The notes under the pieces were generated by a model that saw nothing but the letters and a program-made list of their open reading frames with translations, searched no databases and had not been told where the DNA came from. Position numbers and translations under genes: made by a program. From Marisa cornuarietis (Eukaryota; Mollusca; Gastropoda; Architaenioglossa; Ampullariidae), in NCBI GenBank assembly GCA_004794655.1, contig SMMW01000145.1, forward strand, positions 874,501-938,500: DNA of 64,000 nt, given 5' to 3'. Shown here in pieces: positions 49,944 through 63,020 of the stretch. Positions within the stretch are counted from its first letter, which is position 1. Each line of letters starts with the position of its first letter.

Positions 49944-51712
49944 GGACTCTTTATTTTGTTGTTCTAAGTAACCAGCAATTTTCCTACAGTGTATTATTTT
50001 CACGAGATTTAAAACATATCCTAAAATATTGAAAAAGTTTAAGAAACTCAGTTACATAATTTTTTTTGTTTGCTGTTTGTATAAACTCATAAACTGGAGG
50101 AGGGTACAATTGATGAGGAGAAAATTCAAAATTTCACCTCCAGTTACATTAACCAGTTACAGGACTAATTCTGAGTTATAGCAAATAGCCGATTACCAAA
50201 ACTGGCGGGTAAACAAGTATGTGCAATCACTAACTTGCTCAGACCATGTTGTGACCAGCATCTCTTAATAAATGTTCACGAAACCCATGGTGTGTGCTGG
50301 TCATCCTGCTAACCTGTTCACACCGTGTTGTGACCAATTGTCTCGTGACCGCCTGCACTCAAAGCTCCGGGTGTGTTGTGACCATCCTCCAGGGTCATGT
50401 AACTGCGCAGTAAAGAAATCGCTCTGATACATTCACACTTCCTAAACACTGTAAAATGTTTAACGAACATATTGCTTTGAGACACATTTAACTGTATAGT
50501 TATGATAACATTATTCCATAAATCGTTAGGTAGACAAAAGAGGTTTGACTTACTTTGTTCAGGTAAACTACACACAGGCCATGACAGCTGCCAGCAAGCT
50601 GTGACTAGAAGCAAAGTCAGTCCGCTCGCGACACGAAACTGTTAGTGAGCAACAACTATAGTATACGTGTTTGTCAGGCTTCACAGGGTGCAAGGGGGGG
50701 GACACGGAAGGGAAATCCATTTGAAAAATACCCGACACTCCGGGAGAGTAGGGTGAGGTGGGGTGGTAAGCTTGAGAGGTAAACACTGTGTGTGTTGTGT
50801 AGAACTGGCGCGGCTGCATAAGGTGACAGGGTCATACTAGGACACCTGTACTTCCGAGCACACACACACACAGATATGCACACACGATTTTACAAGAAAG
50901 CACACACTTACAAAGCAAACGAACGCAGGCACACACGCACACACATAAGCACAAACACACATCCAACGAGATACACGCACACAATCACACACAAACATAA
51001 AAACAAACACACGCACACACACACACACACACATACGCAAGCACACAAGCATACGGGTACTCACACACAAACTACCCAACTGATCCTCGCTCCACGATAC
51101 ACAATACCTGTACACTTCAATGTTTAAGCCGTCAAACATGTTTGTAAGAGTGCGCAAGTTAATTTTAAGTGGTATTTATTACATGTGTGCATCATAAATT
51201 TATGCGATTGCCTCTCCTTGTCAGCACGACCTTGAGATAATGTCCATTATTGTTGAAAACTCAAATAAGCGGCCTTGAGAAAACGAAACATTCCCTTTTT
51301 TCAGGAGTTGGTTGCCAGGACTTGAAAAAGTAAAATGTCTTGCTGACAGTTTACTTGTTTATTACCCCATCCATCATCACAAAAATGTCCCCTCTCTCTC
51401 ATATATATAATGCGGTATATAACTGCTTTCGTGTTTTGTTTTCTGGGTGTCCTGGAAATGTTATCCAGCACGACATCTGCCTAAGATCGTCCATCGAGGT
51501 ACCATGACGGGTCCTCGACAAGGTGAAGAAGAACGAGAATGAGGAAAGGCTGTAATACAAAATATAAAACAATGCACAGGCCATACTATGAATGTCTTTC
51601 TCAGTGCCACTCAGAACAAGTCTAAATAGCTAGTCTTGTAAACTCTACCTCTCTACCTTCAACGACCTGTAATGGCTGGCCAGCTTAGCTGGTCGTCGAT
51701 TGGTAGCCGTCA

Positions 51713-51713
51713 T

Positions 51714-51771
<58 letters not shown>

Positions 51772-51803
51772 GGAGGAGGAGGAGGAGGAGGAGGAGGAGG
51801 AGG
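51713..51803. repeat. (GAT)n (GGA)n compound microsatellite
   Basis: About 55 bp of GAT triplets followed by about 35 bp of GGA triplets. Confidence 0.95.
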
Positions 51804-51839
51804 ATGAGGAGGAGTCAGTCCTCCTTTAACAGGCACCTG

Positions 51840-53036
51840 TCGTTGGGGGGATCCCATGGATAGACGCGGCAGCTGACAGGGGCCGCCACTCTTGTCTATT
51901 GTGGGCGATAGTCAGCAGATCCTGTACAGGACGACTAGTCCAGTCTTTGAAGTTCGTCAGTCGTTTCTTTCTGTCGGCCACCCACCAAGGTGCCTTGAAG
52001 GATAGTCTCCGACAAGGTGTCGTGCCGGGTCACGTGGCCAAAGAAGACCAGCTTACGTCACTTGACTGTTGATAGTAGAGGTTCCTGGTGTCCTACCAGT
52101 GTGGCCATCTTGTTTCTTACAAAGTCGTTGGTTTTGTGTTCTTTGTATGAGATCCGGAGCAGCCTCCTCAGACACTTGTTCTCGAATGCCTGGATTCTCC
52201 TTTCCCTGCTAGCAAGCAAAGTCCACGTGTCCCATCTGTAGACCAGGATCGGTACTACCAGGGATTTGTACAGACTGACTTTTTAGTTAACCTGATCTCA
52301 TGGCTATGCCAGATCCTATCTAGTCTAGCCATTGCTGCTGTTGCTGTTGCGATCCTGATGTGGATATCTGGCGTGTAGCTTCCGTCCTTGGAGAGGGTGG
52401 CTCCCAAGTATCTGAAGCTGCTTACCATTGCGAACTGCACCCCGTTCATATCGATCTCTGCTTTGCCGCTACTAATGATCATAACTTTGCTCTTGCCAGT
52501 TCTGGTCTCCATTCCATGTGCGTTCGAACTGTCAGTCTGCTGGTAAGATCTTGGATTTCTTTGTTAGTACCTGCTAACAGGTCCATATTGCCTGCAAAGC
52601 GTATGTTGCCAAATCGGCCTCCCCCCCCCCAATGGAAATGAAAGTGTGATGGTCGTAGATATTGAACAGAACTGATGAGATGTTGCATCCTTGACGTACG
52701 CCTAGTGTAGTGCGCAAGTAAGCTCTTATTTTGTTATCTATCAGAATTGCGCTCGTTGAGCTATTATACAGCGCTTTGATAACATGAGCGACGCCTTCTT
52801 CGATGCTTAATTTTCTCATTACATGCAATAGCTCCTCTGTGAAATGCCTTCTTAAAGTCTATGATTGTGGGATTGAATGTTGATTGTATACGGATTTGTC
52901 TGGTGCGCCGGGTACAAATATGTGATGGTACTGTTGATATTGTGTTTAATGGTTCTAACCAGTACTTGCCCTCTGGGATAACCAAAATCTCACGCTCTAA
53001 AATTCCCACTGTAGTAATAGTACTAACAACCAACAT
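51840..53036 (-). mobile_element. Broken LINE reverse transcriptase and C-terminus
   Basis: Minus-strand pieces in order: IIDFKKAFHRG, TTLGVRQGCNISSVLFNIY, SSFRYLGATLSKDG, MARLDRIWHSHEI, then LASRERRIQAFENKCLRRLL and FGHVTRHDTL. Frames shift several times. This is the 3' half of a decayed LINE family different from the one at 7.5-8.9 kb. Confidence 0.85.
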
Positions 53037-53070
53037 TTCTAATGTAGAGGGGCGGTAGGCCGCCGATAGT

Positions 53071-53432
53071 TGTTAGATTTGGCGGGACTTTGTTTTGGTG
53101 CTTGAAGTACATCGGCACAGCTGAAAAAGAGGCTCGGCGGTGATTGGGTAGAATTCAAGTTACAAATCGCTCCGACCGCGGGAAGTTTAGCTCGCGAGAG
53201 GGAGAGAGAGGGCAGAGGTGACACAGGACTGGGAGAGAACACACGTGAAACAGATAGAAGAAGCAGTTAGACAGCCTGACTGATAGCGCCTCTGACGACG
53301 GGATGCAGCTGTGGCCATTGTAATGTACCAATGAATAAAGGGTTGCAGACCTGCTGACTGTTCCTGCCTTTGTTGGAGTGTGTGTTGGAAGTTTGTTGCT
53401 GAGACACCAAAATACCTCACCACTCGGTTACA
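53071..53432 (+). mobile_element. Possible solo LTR
   Basis: A 362-bp block begins TGTTAG and ends GGTTACA, carries AATAAA near 53334 and a GC-rich front part, as LTRs of Gypsy-type elements often do. The flanking 5 bp (ATAGT and CTAAG) do not match, so the call is tentative. Confidence 0.4.
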
Positions 53433-53971
53433 CTAAGACACCTGTTCCAAAAATAGTCAAACTCATTCAGTCCCGTACATCATTAATAAAACACGACAAA
53501 CAGGACCTTCAAGCCACGATAATTATTCCATATTCATTCAAATGACACGAACAATTAGTCACTGAAACACACGTCCAACATATACTGATCTATGCTTTGT
53601 TATTCTGTACAATATGAAATAAAATGTAAAAATCAAGCACATCTAACGCAAAATTAATCCATACCTCAATATTCAACATTACCTATCAAGCAAAGTATAA
53701 TTTACTAGTATGCGTCGTGCTATAGTTCAACAAAACTGCAGATAAATAACTGAACATACATATTGCACTATCTCATGCCGTAATCTGTAAAATAATAAGC
53801 AATGCCGCCAGTAAGACACGACCAACACAAAATTACCCATGCCCCTCTAAATACAAACAATAATAAGTAACACTGCAACGTGACCAGAACAGACCCATCT
53901 GTTACACGCTTACCTACATTGTTACATTCCATCAAATACGATGCCACTAAAACACCCACCTAACACTAATC

Positions 53972-53977
53972 TTTATT
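53972..53977 (-). terminator. AATAAA poly(A) signal of gene F
   Basis: TTTATT on plus, about 130 bp past the stop. The aligned hexamer is kept in gene G and is GATAAA in gene E. Confidence 0.55.
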
Positions 53978-54107
53978 ACCACTTTAAGAATTACCACGAA
54001 GTAAAACCTTCCCTTGTTTCACTATCTCTTCTTCCACATCCACCATAGATTCCCCAAAATGGCAAAAGAGGAAGATTAACGTTTCATAGCGGCCTCATCA
54101 AAACTCC

Positions 54108-57100
54108 TCAAATCTGTTCACCTGGTGAAGCTGGCAAGACCAACACAAGCTGTGCCATGCATCGAGAGAGCGGGTAGAGTCTGTTGTACTTATCGGCGTC
54201 ATGGTAGTCATCTCGAACACAGACCACCACCTTCCTCTCGATACCCCGAGCTACGTTGCCGTAGGACACCCACACTACGTCACTACGGGCCGTGGCTACG
54301 TCCTCCATGTCCTCTTTGCTTTTCATGACTTTTACAGGAATGTCGGCACTCCTCAGCCCCGCCACTACACCTGAATTGCTGTCCACGTGACCGAGACACA
54401 GCACCAGCATGTCCTTGAACTGCAATGCAGGAGGACAACCCACAGAAAAACTGCCAGTAGATGATGCCACCACAGCCAACTCCTCTGTCAATAAAATACA
54501 AAATAAAATTATTGATTATTAAGTGAAACATGCATGTGGTGGTGTTAGTGATGGTGATGATTTTCAAATTTAATCAATTACTTGATTATTTTATTTCGCT
54601 TTTTCTGGTATTCCCGTTACTTCTTTTCTTCTGTGGTCTTAGCAAGGACAAAAACAGGCGTAAAAATGAGCACTTCCTGAAACCGGCAAATATTTCAGGT
54701 TTATTAAAACTTTATCAAGACTGACAAGAGGAAGACAGTGATAAAAACCGATATGAAATTATATTCATGTCAGAAGCTTGTCCGAAGTCTTTTTTAATGA
54801 TCAAAACAATCCATAAAGATATTAAATGTAAAGATAGCAAACCCATCAGCAATGGTGGATCACACACAAAAAAAATTCTAATGGTCTATTTGTATAGTAA
54901 ATGACATAAGAATATGCGTAAAGGTGGGTACTATTAAACTGAAACGAAAGTTAATGATCATTATTGAGAAACAACAAAAACCTGATTATTATTCTCACCG
55001 CAAAGGTTGCTGCTATCGTCTGTTTGTCCAACACCAAGACTCCTGATGAAGCTGCCAATGTCCTTCCCGCATTGCACACAATTGCGAGGATGCTCTTCGT
55101 CGTGCGAAGGACCATGATGATACACAAACTTCACGGGTGGACCGTGCGTGTGGTCGGGTACACCTCGCTCTGTGTAGGCAGGTACTTCACCACCCAGTTC
55201 CTCTGACAGTTCCACCTCTTTCACTACTGTAGGAGGGGAGCGGAGGGGTCGCGTGAATGTTTCCACTTGCCACTCGTCGGGCGGGGCAACACCGTGCTTA
55301 CAGTTTGCTGCCCAAAAATGGAGGTCAGGAACTTCTTGAAGAAGACGATGACAAAATTTCCACAAATGCTGACTCCATACGAATGGGTAATCTTGATCAG
55401 GACTCCAACTGTCAAAATAATTAAATATATATGTGGGCGAACAGTGATAGAAAATATTGACTGATTTGTTGAAGGGAGTCAGGGATGCTTTTAAATGAAA
55501 GATCTGTATTTTACTATTTCTTTTTCGCATAGTTAATGGTATCCTATTGTATGCTCAATTTGCATCTAAGAATTAACAAAAACAAGTTATATTTCTGCTA
55601 CACGTGTATACCATGAATGACAGTCTTTACATAGCAGGAGAGACTACTCACAGATCATCAGGCCCGACTTCATCAGCGATGACATACACTGACGTGCTGT
55701 CTCCTGCTGCCACCTTCAGGTAATCAAAGGCTTGATCCGTTTCTTTTCCTCCTCTAAAATTAAAATGTATGAAATGAACTTTTCCCATTGGTTGTGAGGA
55801 CTCGCCCTGATCGCTCAGCCACTGCTGCAGAAGGTGGTACAACATGCGGCACACTATACGACTGTTTATCCACGTGCTTAGCACGTAGACGTCGTTGCCG
55901 CACTTCAGCCAGCGCATGGCTATCAGGACAAGTACCACTGTCTTGCCGGTACCAGGTGGACCTGCCAGGAAAACCCTGGGAGGTGGTGAACTCAGCAGGT
56001 CGACTTGTTCTGGAAATAAAGTTATGAGGGCGTAACGCTTGCCTGTCTCTGACACGGCCTGTCCCACAGTCTTGACACACAGGCGGGGCTCAGACAGACA
56101 GGGGACCTTCACCGATGTGGCTGGCCCACAGAACCTGATTTTGAAATAATAAAAAAAAACCAACAACACTTTTTGCTTTTTTTTACAAGCATCTAATATT
56201 TTATTAATACAATGGATGTATAAATCACATAGCATGAAAAGAAATTCAAATAATGTGTCTGTATTAAAATGACAATATTGTCAAATTTTGACTATTTAGT
56301 TATGTGTGATGTTTATAATTGAGTTGGTATGGGAATGGCTGGCTGTATGTTCCACGAACACACAGGTGATTCCAGTAATAGATGGACAGATGAACTGATG
56401 AATGCATGTACCTGGCAACGAGAGTCTTATAGACATTTGAGCTCATTAAGGGATCCACTCCAGAAGAAATCACACACTGCTCCCACCATTTCCGCAGTCG
56501 CCACAAAAGGACGTTTGTCAGGTCCCACGGAGTTCTGGGACTGGACAGTTGATCAGAACAAATGCAAACACCAGTGATGTCATCAGTGTTCAGGCAGCGA
56601 CGCAAATCCTGTAAGAACAGTTTTAATAATTCTGAAAAAATGTCTGAACTTAACACTGAAGTAACTCGTGAAACTGAAATGTTAGTGAGACATCGTGTCT
56701 GTCAGTTAGTCAAACCGTCTGTCAATCAGCCAAAAGAGTCTCAAATATTATTATTTTTTTCAGTTTATCATTACTACTCTTTCACTCTCACCTGTGCCAG
56801 CTCTGGATGAGCTCTAATGACTTGTTGCACCTGATCTGAAGTGAGGTTAGGTAAAGCAATGGTCTTTGTAATACTGAGTCCAGGTGCAACATCAGACACC
56901 AGGTAGGACAACATCGCCTCCGCTTTGTCCAGTTGTGACACAGACTTTCTCAGCGTTTCTCCTATCCTAATAGAGTCGGACTCTGGCTGGCTATAAGTTT
57001 GTTCACTGTCACCTAATGCTTCTATTTCGCACACAATGATACCATAGTGTCGGTGAATGATAAGAAGATCAAAGCTTCCTTGTCTCCAGTTTTGTGGCAG

Positions 57101-59680
57101 ATATTCTGGCAGGTTAGAAGGATGGGGAAGCAAGGCAGTGACTGGTATATAGCAGGGCTCGCCAATGTAGTCGCCGAAATTCAGCTGACTGATGACCATG
57201 AAAACTTCCTCTTTGTTTTTCTCAGCCATTTTCTGTAGACAAAACACAACACGTCCTACAGCCGCATCAATCGCCATGTCAGTCTCCTGTACATTGGATG
57301 TGGGAAAAGTAGAGTCCCTTTTAACGGTGGTTGCGATTCTTTCAAGGACGTGAACATGTGCACCTGAAATTTTTCGTTTTCTCATAGGTACCCGGTTTAT
57401 GTGGGCAGCTGGCATAAAATGGGCTTGTGTTTCCAGATCAGGGTAGTTATGTTCTACCCATTCTATCCAGAAAGCCTGGGCTTCTTCGGCTAGAAGATTC
57501 TGTGAAACGAGAAGAAAAGAATTACTACTTAGCTACATCACAAAGCAATACTAGAAGAATTGACTAATGCACTGATCTTGTAAAACAGTTGAAGGCGTTG
57601 TGTAGGTAAATTGCTTGCAAATACTCAAGTCTTTTAAAGAAATGAGTTTTCACTTGCTTCTTGAAACTGTCCAAAGAGGCAGACATGCTGAGGTCCAAAG
57701 AGAGAGTGTTGCAAGCATTTGAAAAAGCATTTGTGAAGACGCTGAGGCCATGAGAGCAGACCGTGGTGCGGGGATATGGAGGTGAAAGATGTCAGATGAC
57801 TTAGTGGCTTATTACTTTTTTTCTACCGCAAGTACAACAAGCAGCTTCACGATTAGCAGTTAGAAGATCAGGGGGGCTTAAATCTGGTAACTCCATTTGT
57901 TTGCAGCTTGCACCATAAGTTGAATTCTGTAGATCATTTAGCAGCATCACTCTGAAGATGTCTGATATTTCTCTGAACTTCTCATCCCTTACTCTCCGTC
58001 CAGACAACTACGCTCTTCGTCTGACGACCGAATCCTAACTGTTCCTGACACCAGAACAACAACATATGGTCACAGGACTTTTGGCTACTGTGCTGCAAAA
58101 CAATGGAACTCTCTGCCTTTCCATATCCGCCACCTTCCTACAACTGAATCTTTCAAATCTGCACTGAAAACGCACCTCTTCCTTGAGTATTACTCCTAAC
58201 ACAGTCCACTATGCTAGTCCTTCTTACCCTCCCCCCTTCCCTCTTGCTACTTTACCCATCTTTCTCGGCAAAATCACTATATTTTTCTGTTCCTGTTACT
58301 TGATGCCTTTTGTTATCTGTTTTTGTCAGTACTGTCGTTTTCTTTCGTCCCCTTTGTTCTGTGTCTACTTAGTCCACGTCTCTTCCTCGTTTTAAGCGCT
58401 AAGAGCATGCTCTCTATGAGTGTCAATATGCGCTATACAAATCTTCACTATTATTATTATTATTATTATATTGGCAATAAACAATACAAATATATATAAC
58501 TACTACAAGGGTTATTATATTCCCACTAAAATTTGCTTATAATTCGAGTAGACAGGTTGTATGGCATTTGACGTCTTACTGAACTTGATAATTACAAAGA
58601 CAGCAGATATTGTGTCTTCACGGTACACTGAGAATAACAGATGGGGGATCTGCAGTTTGAATATCATGGCGACCCCTTTGCATTTTTATAGCAACTGGCA
58701 CTTAGGTAAACTCAGACGATCTGCTAAGGGTTTTGCAGCTCACTGGTGTTCTATCAAAAATATAACATGTGTTAGCCTTCTATGTAAAAAAAAACGCCAC
58801 GGATCTCTGTGTAGAAACACAAAATTTAGTTTAAAACGTAAAAATCTGGTTTGTCATTGGTCACTCATACTTACAATGCCCATCCTTATTCTCTCTTTTC
58901 ACAACAATTATTATTATTCTGTGAAGTCCGCATCTCATGTCCATTGTCTAAATTACGTTTATTGAAACATATCTGTGTTTTTTTAGAGAAATAGGCAGAA
59001 GTACTTTATAGATGTTTAATGAAAAGGTGGGAAAATTCTCGCTTGCGACCACTACAGTGACAAGCAAACTGTCCTGAGTTCAGATCTCAGCTCGGCGCAG
59101 AATTATTTCGCTCTGGATATACACATTCCCAGAGCTGGTAAAAGGAGATCACAATTTGTGAGAAAAAGACTTAAGTGTTGGGACTTTTCACGGATACTTA
59201 CATAAATACCTGCTTTGTGATATATGATCTTCACTGCTTTCATGATTTGGGGACGAGTTCCGTGGATAACAAATATTTCCATTTTAGTAGAAAGTGACTG
59301 ATAATCGTCCTTCCAAACACGGGCTCCAGACAATTCTTGAATTTCTCGTATAGACTGTCCTTCTGAAACCGAATTCCACTTCTTTCATTTATGCTTTTAA
59401 AATGATAAGAAATTCATAAAACTTTATGATTTATGGTTTTAACTTAAAGTTTTTCTACAGAAAGAATGATTTCTTGTCAGCAGAGTCAGCGAGATAGCTG
59501 ATTGAAAACCCAGACAGCGGAGGAAAGGACTAAACACTGGTCACTCTTACTTCTCCCGATGACCAGGCCGCAAGCAGATGCAGGTACCGCGCACCGACAT
59601 TCTTCTGGTGGACCTCTTTGATGACAGCGGTGTTCGGCGCCATGACGACCAGAATGTCCGGCTGAGTCAGTCACACTCAT
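54108..59680 (-). CDS. Gene F: near duplicate of E with altered nuclease site, 7 exons, about 821 aa
   Basis: Exons: 59680-59551, 59362-59202, 57499-56792, 56608-56412, 56134-55652, 55408-54999, 54484-54108; the sum is 2466 nt. It matches gene E exon for exon; the second to sixth exons have identical lengths. The KH loop is G-R-K-G. In the nuclease exon FDLLIIH is kept but CEIK has become CEIE: the catalytic lysine codon AAA is GAA (about 57021-57032). Walker A, Walker B, the H/C cluster and YNRLYPLSRC are intact and no stop or frameshift was seen, so the gene appears maintained despite a probably dead nuclease. The intron between exons 2 and 3 carries a LINE 3' end that E lacks at that place, and a SINE fragment that E shares. 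Confidence 0.9.
57975..58475 (+). mobile_element. LINE 3' end with C-terminal coding remnant
   Basis: From 58053 the frame reads TYGHRTFGYCAAKQWNSLP, then HIRHLPTTESFKSALKTHLF and a stop near 58197. This is the conserved C-terminus of many invertebrate LINEs. The UTR ends with AGCATGCTCTCTATGAGTG and (TTA)n. It lies in an intron of gene F. Confidence 0.85.
59036..59118 (+). mobile_element. tRNA-derived SINE fragment in gene F intron
   Basis: CTCGCTTGCGACCACTACAG, then GAGTTCAGATCTCAGCTCGG. Positional match of the copy in gene E near 49178. Confidence 0.45.
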
Positions 59681-60330
59681 CGTCGGGACAACTGCACCAA
59701 AAGGTTGAGGTTTTGACAACATAAGGTAATATTCACCATGATGATCAATTGGGCATTTGATATGCGGTTTCATGATGGGTGATTTTCCTTTTATAATCTA
59801 GGAGTCGTTTGGCTTCCGAATTATCGTTTTCCGCCAGGTTGAGCTGACCTTATGATCGGACACTTTATTTTGTTGTCCTAAGTAACCAGCAGTTACCAAC
59901 CATCAATATCATTAAAATAGCTCAATAGCATGCATCGTGCTATAGTACAGCGAAAACCGCAGTTAAATAACTGAACATACTCACAAAAGCACTATTTTAT
60001 GCATTAATCTGTAAAATAATAAGCAATGCAGTCAGTAAAACTCGGTCAACACAAAATTACCCATGTCCTCTAAATACAAACAGTAAAGTCGCACTGCAGT
60101 GTATTCAGAACAGACCCATCTGTCACGTTTAATCACACTGCTACATTCCATACAAGTAAAATGTCACTACAACACACCCACCAAACACTAAACTTTATTA
60201 CCATTGCAACATTTACCACAATCTTCCCTAAGTTTTACAACCTCTTCTTTCACATCCACCCTAGAATCCCCAAAATAGCAAGATGGGAAGATTAAAGTTT
60301 CATAGCGGCATCCTCAAAACTCCTAAAAGC
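59681..60330. other. Short spacer between genes F and G
   Basis: Promoter region of F (to about 59894) joined directly to the 3' flank of G. The G flank starts further in than that of F, so its outer part is missing. No other element seen. Confidence 0.6.
60194..60199 (-). terminator. AATAAA poly(A) signal of gene G
   Basis: TTTATT on plus, about 130 bp past the stop, aligned with the signal of gene F. Confidence 0.55.
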
Positions 60331-63020
60331 TCAAATCTGTTCACCTGGTGAAGCTGGCAAGACCAACACAAGCTGCGCCATGCATCGGGAGAGCGGGTAG
60401 AGTCTGTTGTACTTATCGGCGTCATGGTAGTCATCTCGAACACAGACCACCACCTTACGCTCGATACCCCGAGCTACGTTGCCGTAGGACACCCACACTA
60501 CGTCACTACGGGCCGTGGCTACGTCCTCCATGTCCTCTTTGCTTTCCATGACTTTTACAGGAATGTCGACACTCCTCAGCCCCGCCACCACGCCTGAATT
60601 ATCGCCCACGTGACCAACACATAGCACCAGGACGTCTCTGAATTGCAGGGCAGGAGGCCGAGCAGCAGACGTAGTGGGGACAGAAGCTGGTGCCACGCCA
60701 GCTAACGCCTCTGTAAACAAAACGCAAACGAAAATTATTGATTAATTAGCTAAAAGAGTCTCTTCGGGATGGATGTGGTCGTGGTGGCTGTGCTTTGGTG
60801 CTGGTGTTGATGGCAGTTTAGCTTAATCACTGCCTTCGAATTTTCTTTTGGCTTTTATTTTGTGCTCACGTTATTTCTATCATCTCAGTGGGCTAGGCGT
60901 GAAAAAAACTATACATTTGTGAAAAATCAGAGACTTCCTAAAACATGGGCTAATATTTTATGAAAAAAATAATCAAAAGAAAGACATTGGTGAGCAATAA
61001 AAGAATGAAAACCAGTAAGGAAGAATATTAATGTCAGAAAGATTGTTTGAAGTCTTTTTAATGATCAGAAGTAAATCCTCACGGATATTCCCTTTATAAA
61101 CAGCGCAATCTTTGACAATGGCGGATCACACGAAACGCAAAATAATTTTAATAGTGTACTTGCTTAGGAACTGACATTAGAATGATGGATGAAGTTAATT
61201 CCTATTAAACTCAAACCAAAGTTAATAATAATCATTTCTACAAAAATAAAAAAAACTGATTATCATGCTCACCACAAAGGTTGCTGCTAGCGTCTGTTTG
61301 TCCAACACCAAGACTCCTGATGAAGCTGCCAACGACCTTGCCGCACTGCACACAATTGCGAGGATGCTCTTCGTTGTGCGAGGGACCATAATGATACACA
61401 AACTTCACGGGTGGACCGTGCGTGTGGTCGGGTACACCTCGCTCTGTGTAGGCAGCTACGTCACCACCCAGTTCTTCTGACAGTTCCACCTCTTTCACTA
61501 CTGTAGGAGGGGAGCGGAGGGGTCGCGTGAATGTTTCCACTTGCCAGTCGTCTGGCCGGGCAACACCGTGCTTACAGTTTGCTGCCCAAAAATGGAGGTC
61601 GGGAACTTCTTGAAGAAGGCGATGACAAAATTTCCACAAATGTTCACTACATACGAATGGGTAATCTTGATCAGGACTCCAACTGTCGAAAGAATTGGAT
61701 ACATAAGCAAGTGAAGAGCGATTGACTGATTGACTATTTATTTTTGCATAGGTTGTGGTATCCTAAAGTAGGCTCAGTTTGTACCTGTTAATTAAGGAAA
61801 AGAAGTTACACTTCTCTTGTATATGTATATACACATGTATAGCATGAATAACAGTCTTTACATAGCAGGAGAGACTACTCACAGATCATCAGGCCCGATT
61901 TCATCAGCGATGACATACACTGACGTGCTGTCTCCTGCTGCCACCTTCAGATAATCAAAGGCTTGATCCGTTTCTTTTCCTCCTCTAAAATTAAAATGTA
62001 TGAAATGAACCTTCCCCATTGGTTGTGATGACTCGCCCTGATCGCTCAGCCACTGCTGCAGAAGGTGGTACAACATGCTGCACACTATACGACTGTTTAT
62101 CCACGTGCTTAGCACGTAGACGTCGTTGCCGCACTTCAGCCAGTGCATGGCTATCAGGACAAGTACCACTGTCTTGCCGGTACCAGGTGGACCTGCCAGG
62201 AAAACCCTGGGAGGTGGTGAACTCAGCAGGTCGACTTGTTCTGGAAATAAAGTTATGAGGGCGTAACGCTTGCCTGTCTCTGACACGGCCTGTCCCACAG
62301 TCTTGACACACAGGCGGGGCTCAGACAGACAGGGGACCTTCACCGATGTGGCTGGCCCACAGAACCTGATTTTTAGAAAACAAAGCAGTGACTGTTGTAT
62401 ATAATAGGAAAGGTTCTATAAGTCAAAGATTATGAAAAAGATAAATTCAAATAATGTGTACGAACTAAACTAAAAATGTTGTTCTTTAGCTAATTAGTTG
62501 ATTTGGTTTTCAGTCGAAGGGTTGGTTGGTGAATGAAGTTAAGTAATTTGGTTATTTGTTAATCTGTAAGAGGAAGGGTAGATAAATGACTTTTCACTAA
62601 TTTATTAGTAGAAGGGTGGGGGTTGCCTTTTACTAGTTAGTTGATGTGTTCATCTGTACGAGGCTGCCTAGATAAATGACGTGAAAAGATCAGGCTTCGT
62701 GAACACAAGGTTGAAATCAGCTGAACTGAATGTCTATAGATGAGGGGGTAGCTAAATGCCTGGCTGAAGGTTCAACGAACACACAAAGTATAGATGGACA
62801 GATTAACTGATGAATGCATGTACCTGGCAACGAGAGTCTTGTAGATATTTGAGCTCATAACGGGATCCATTCCAGAAGAAATCACACACTGCTCCCACCA
62901 TTTCCGTAGTCGCCACAAAACGTCGTTTGCTATGTCCCATGGAGTGCTGGGACTGGACAGTTGGTCAAAACAAATGCAGACGCCAGTGATGTCATCAGTG
63001 TTCAGGCAGCGATGCAATTC
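60331..63020 (-). CDS. Gene G: 3' part of a further E/F duplicate (four exons seen)
   Basis: Exons 63020-62824 (linker), 62365-61883 (P-loop, GPPGTGKT and VIADEIGPDD), 61682-61273 (RSPPTVVKEV, HYGPSH with CVQCG) and 60710-60331 (YNRLYPLSRC, stop) match E and F in length and phase. No nuclease or KH exon is found between 63020 and the window end at 64000, although in E and F the nuclease exon lies only about 240 and 180 bp upstream. Intron similarity to F seems to stop near 63163. The 5' exons are therefore either displaced beyond the window by an insertion or lost. The open frames and splice sites of the visible exons are intact. Partial in this window. Confidence 0.8.

Larger units (their letters stand above)
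44024..49977 (-). repeat. Segmental duplication unit 1 (gene E with flanks)
   Basis: Homology to unit 2 runs from the 3' flank (TACATCATTGATAAAACACG versus TACATCATTAATAAAACACG near 53476) through all exons to the promoter-proximal block ending TCTAAGTAACCAGCA near 49977. Confidence 0.7.
49767..54107. other. Spacer between genes E and F
   Basis: Gene E promoter region to about 49977, then non-duplicated sequence: scattered GTGTTGTGACCA blocks (50240-50380), CA-rich tracts (50860-51060), triplet repeats, a LINE remnant and a possible solo LTR. From about 53465 the 3' flank of unit 2 begins. Confidence 0.6.
53465..59894 (-). repeat. Segmental duplication unit 2 (gene F with flanks)
   Basis: Same order and orientation as unit 1. 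It ends at CCTAAGTAACCAGCAG near 59894, where unit 3 (gene G) starts almost at once. Confidence 0.7.
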
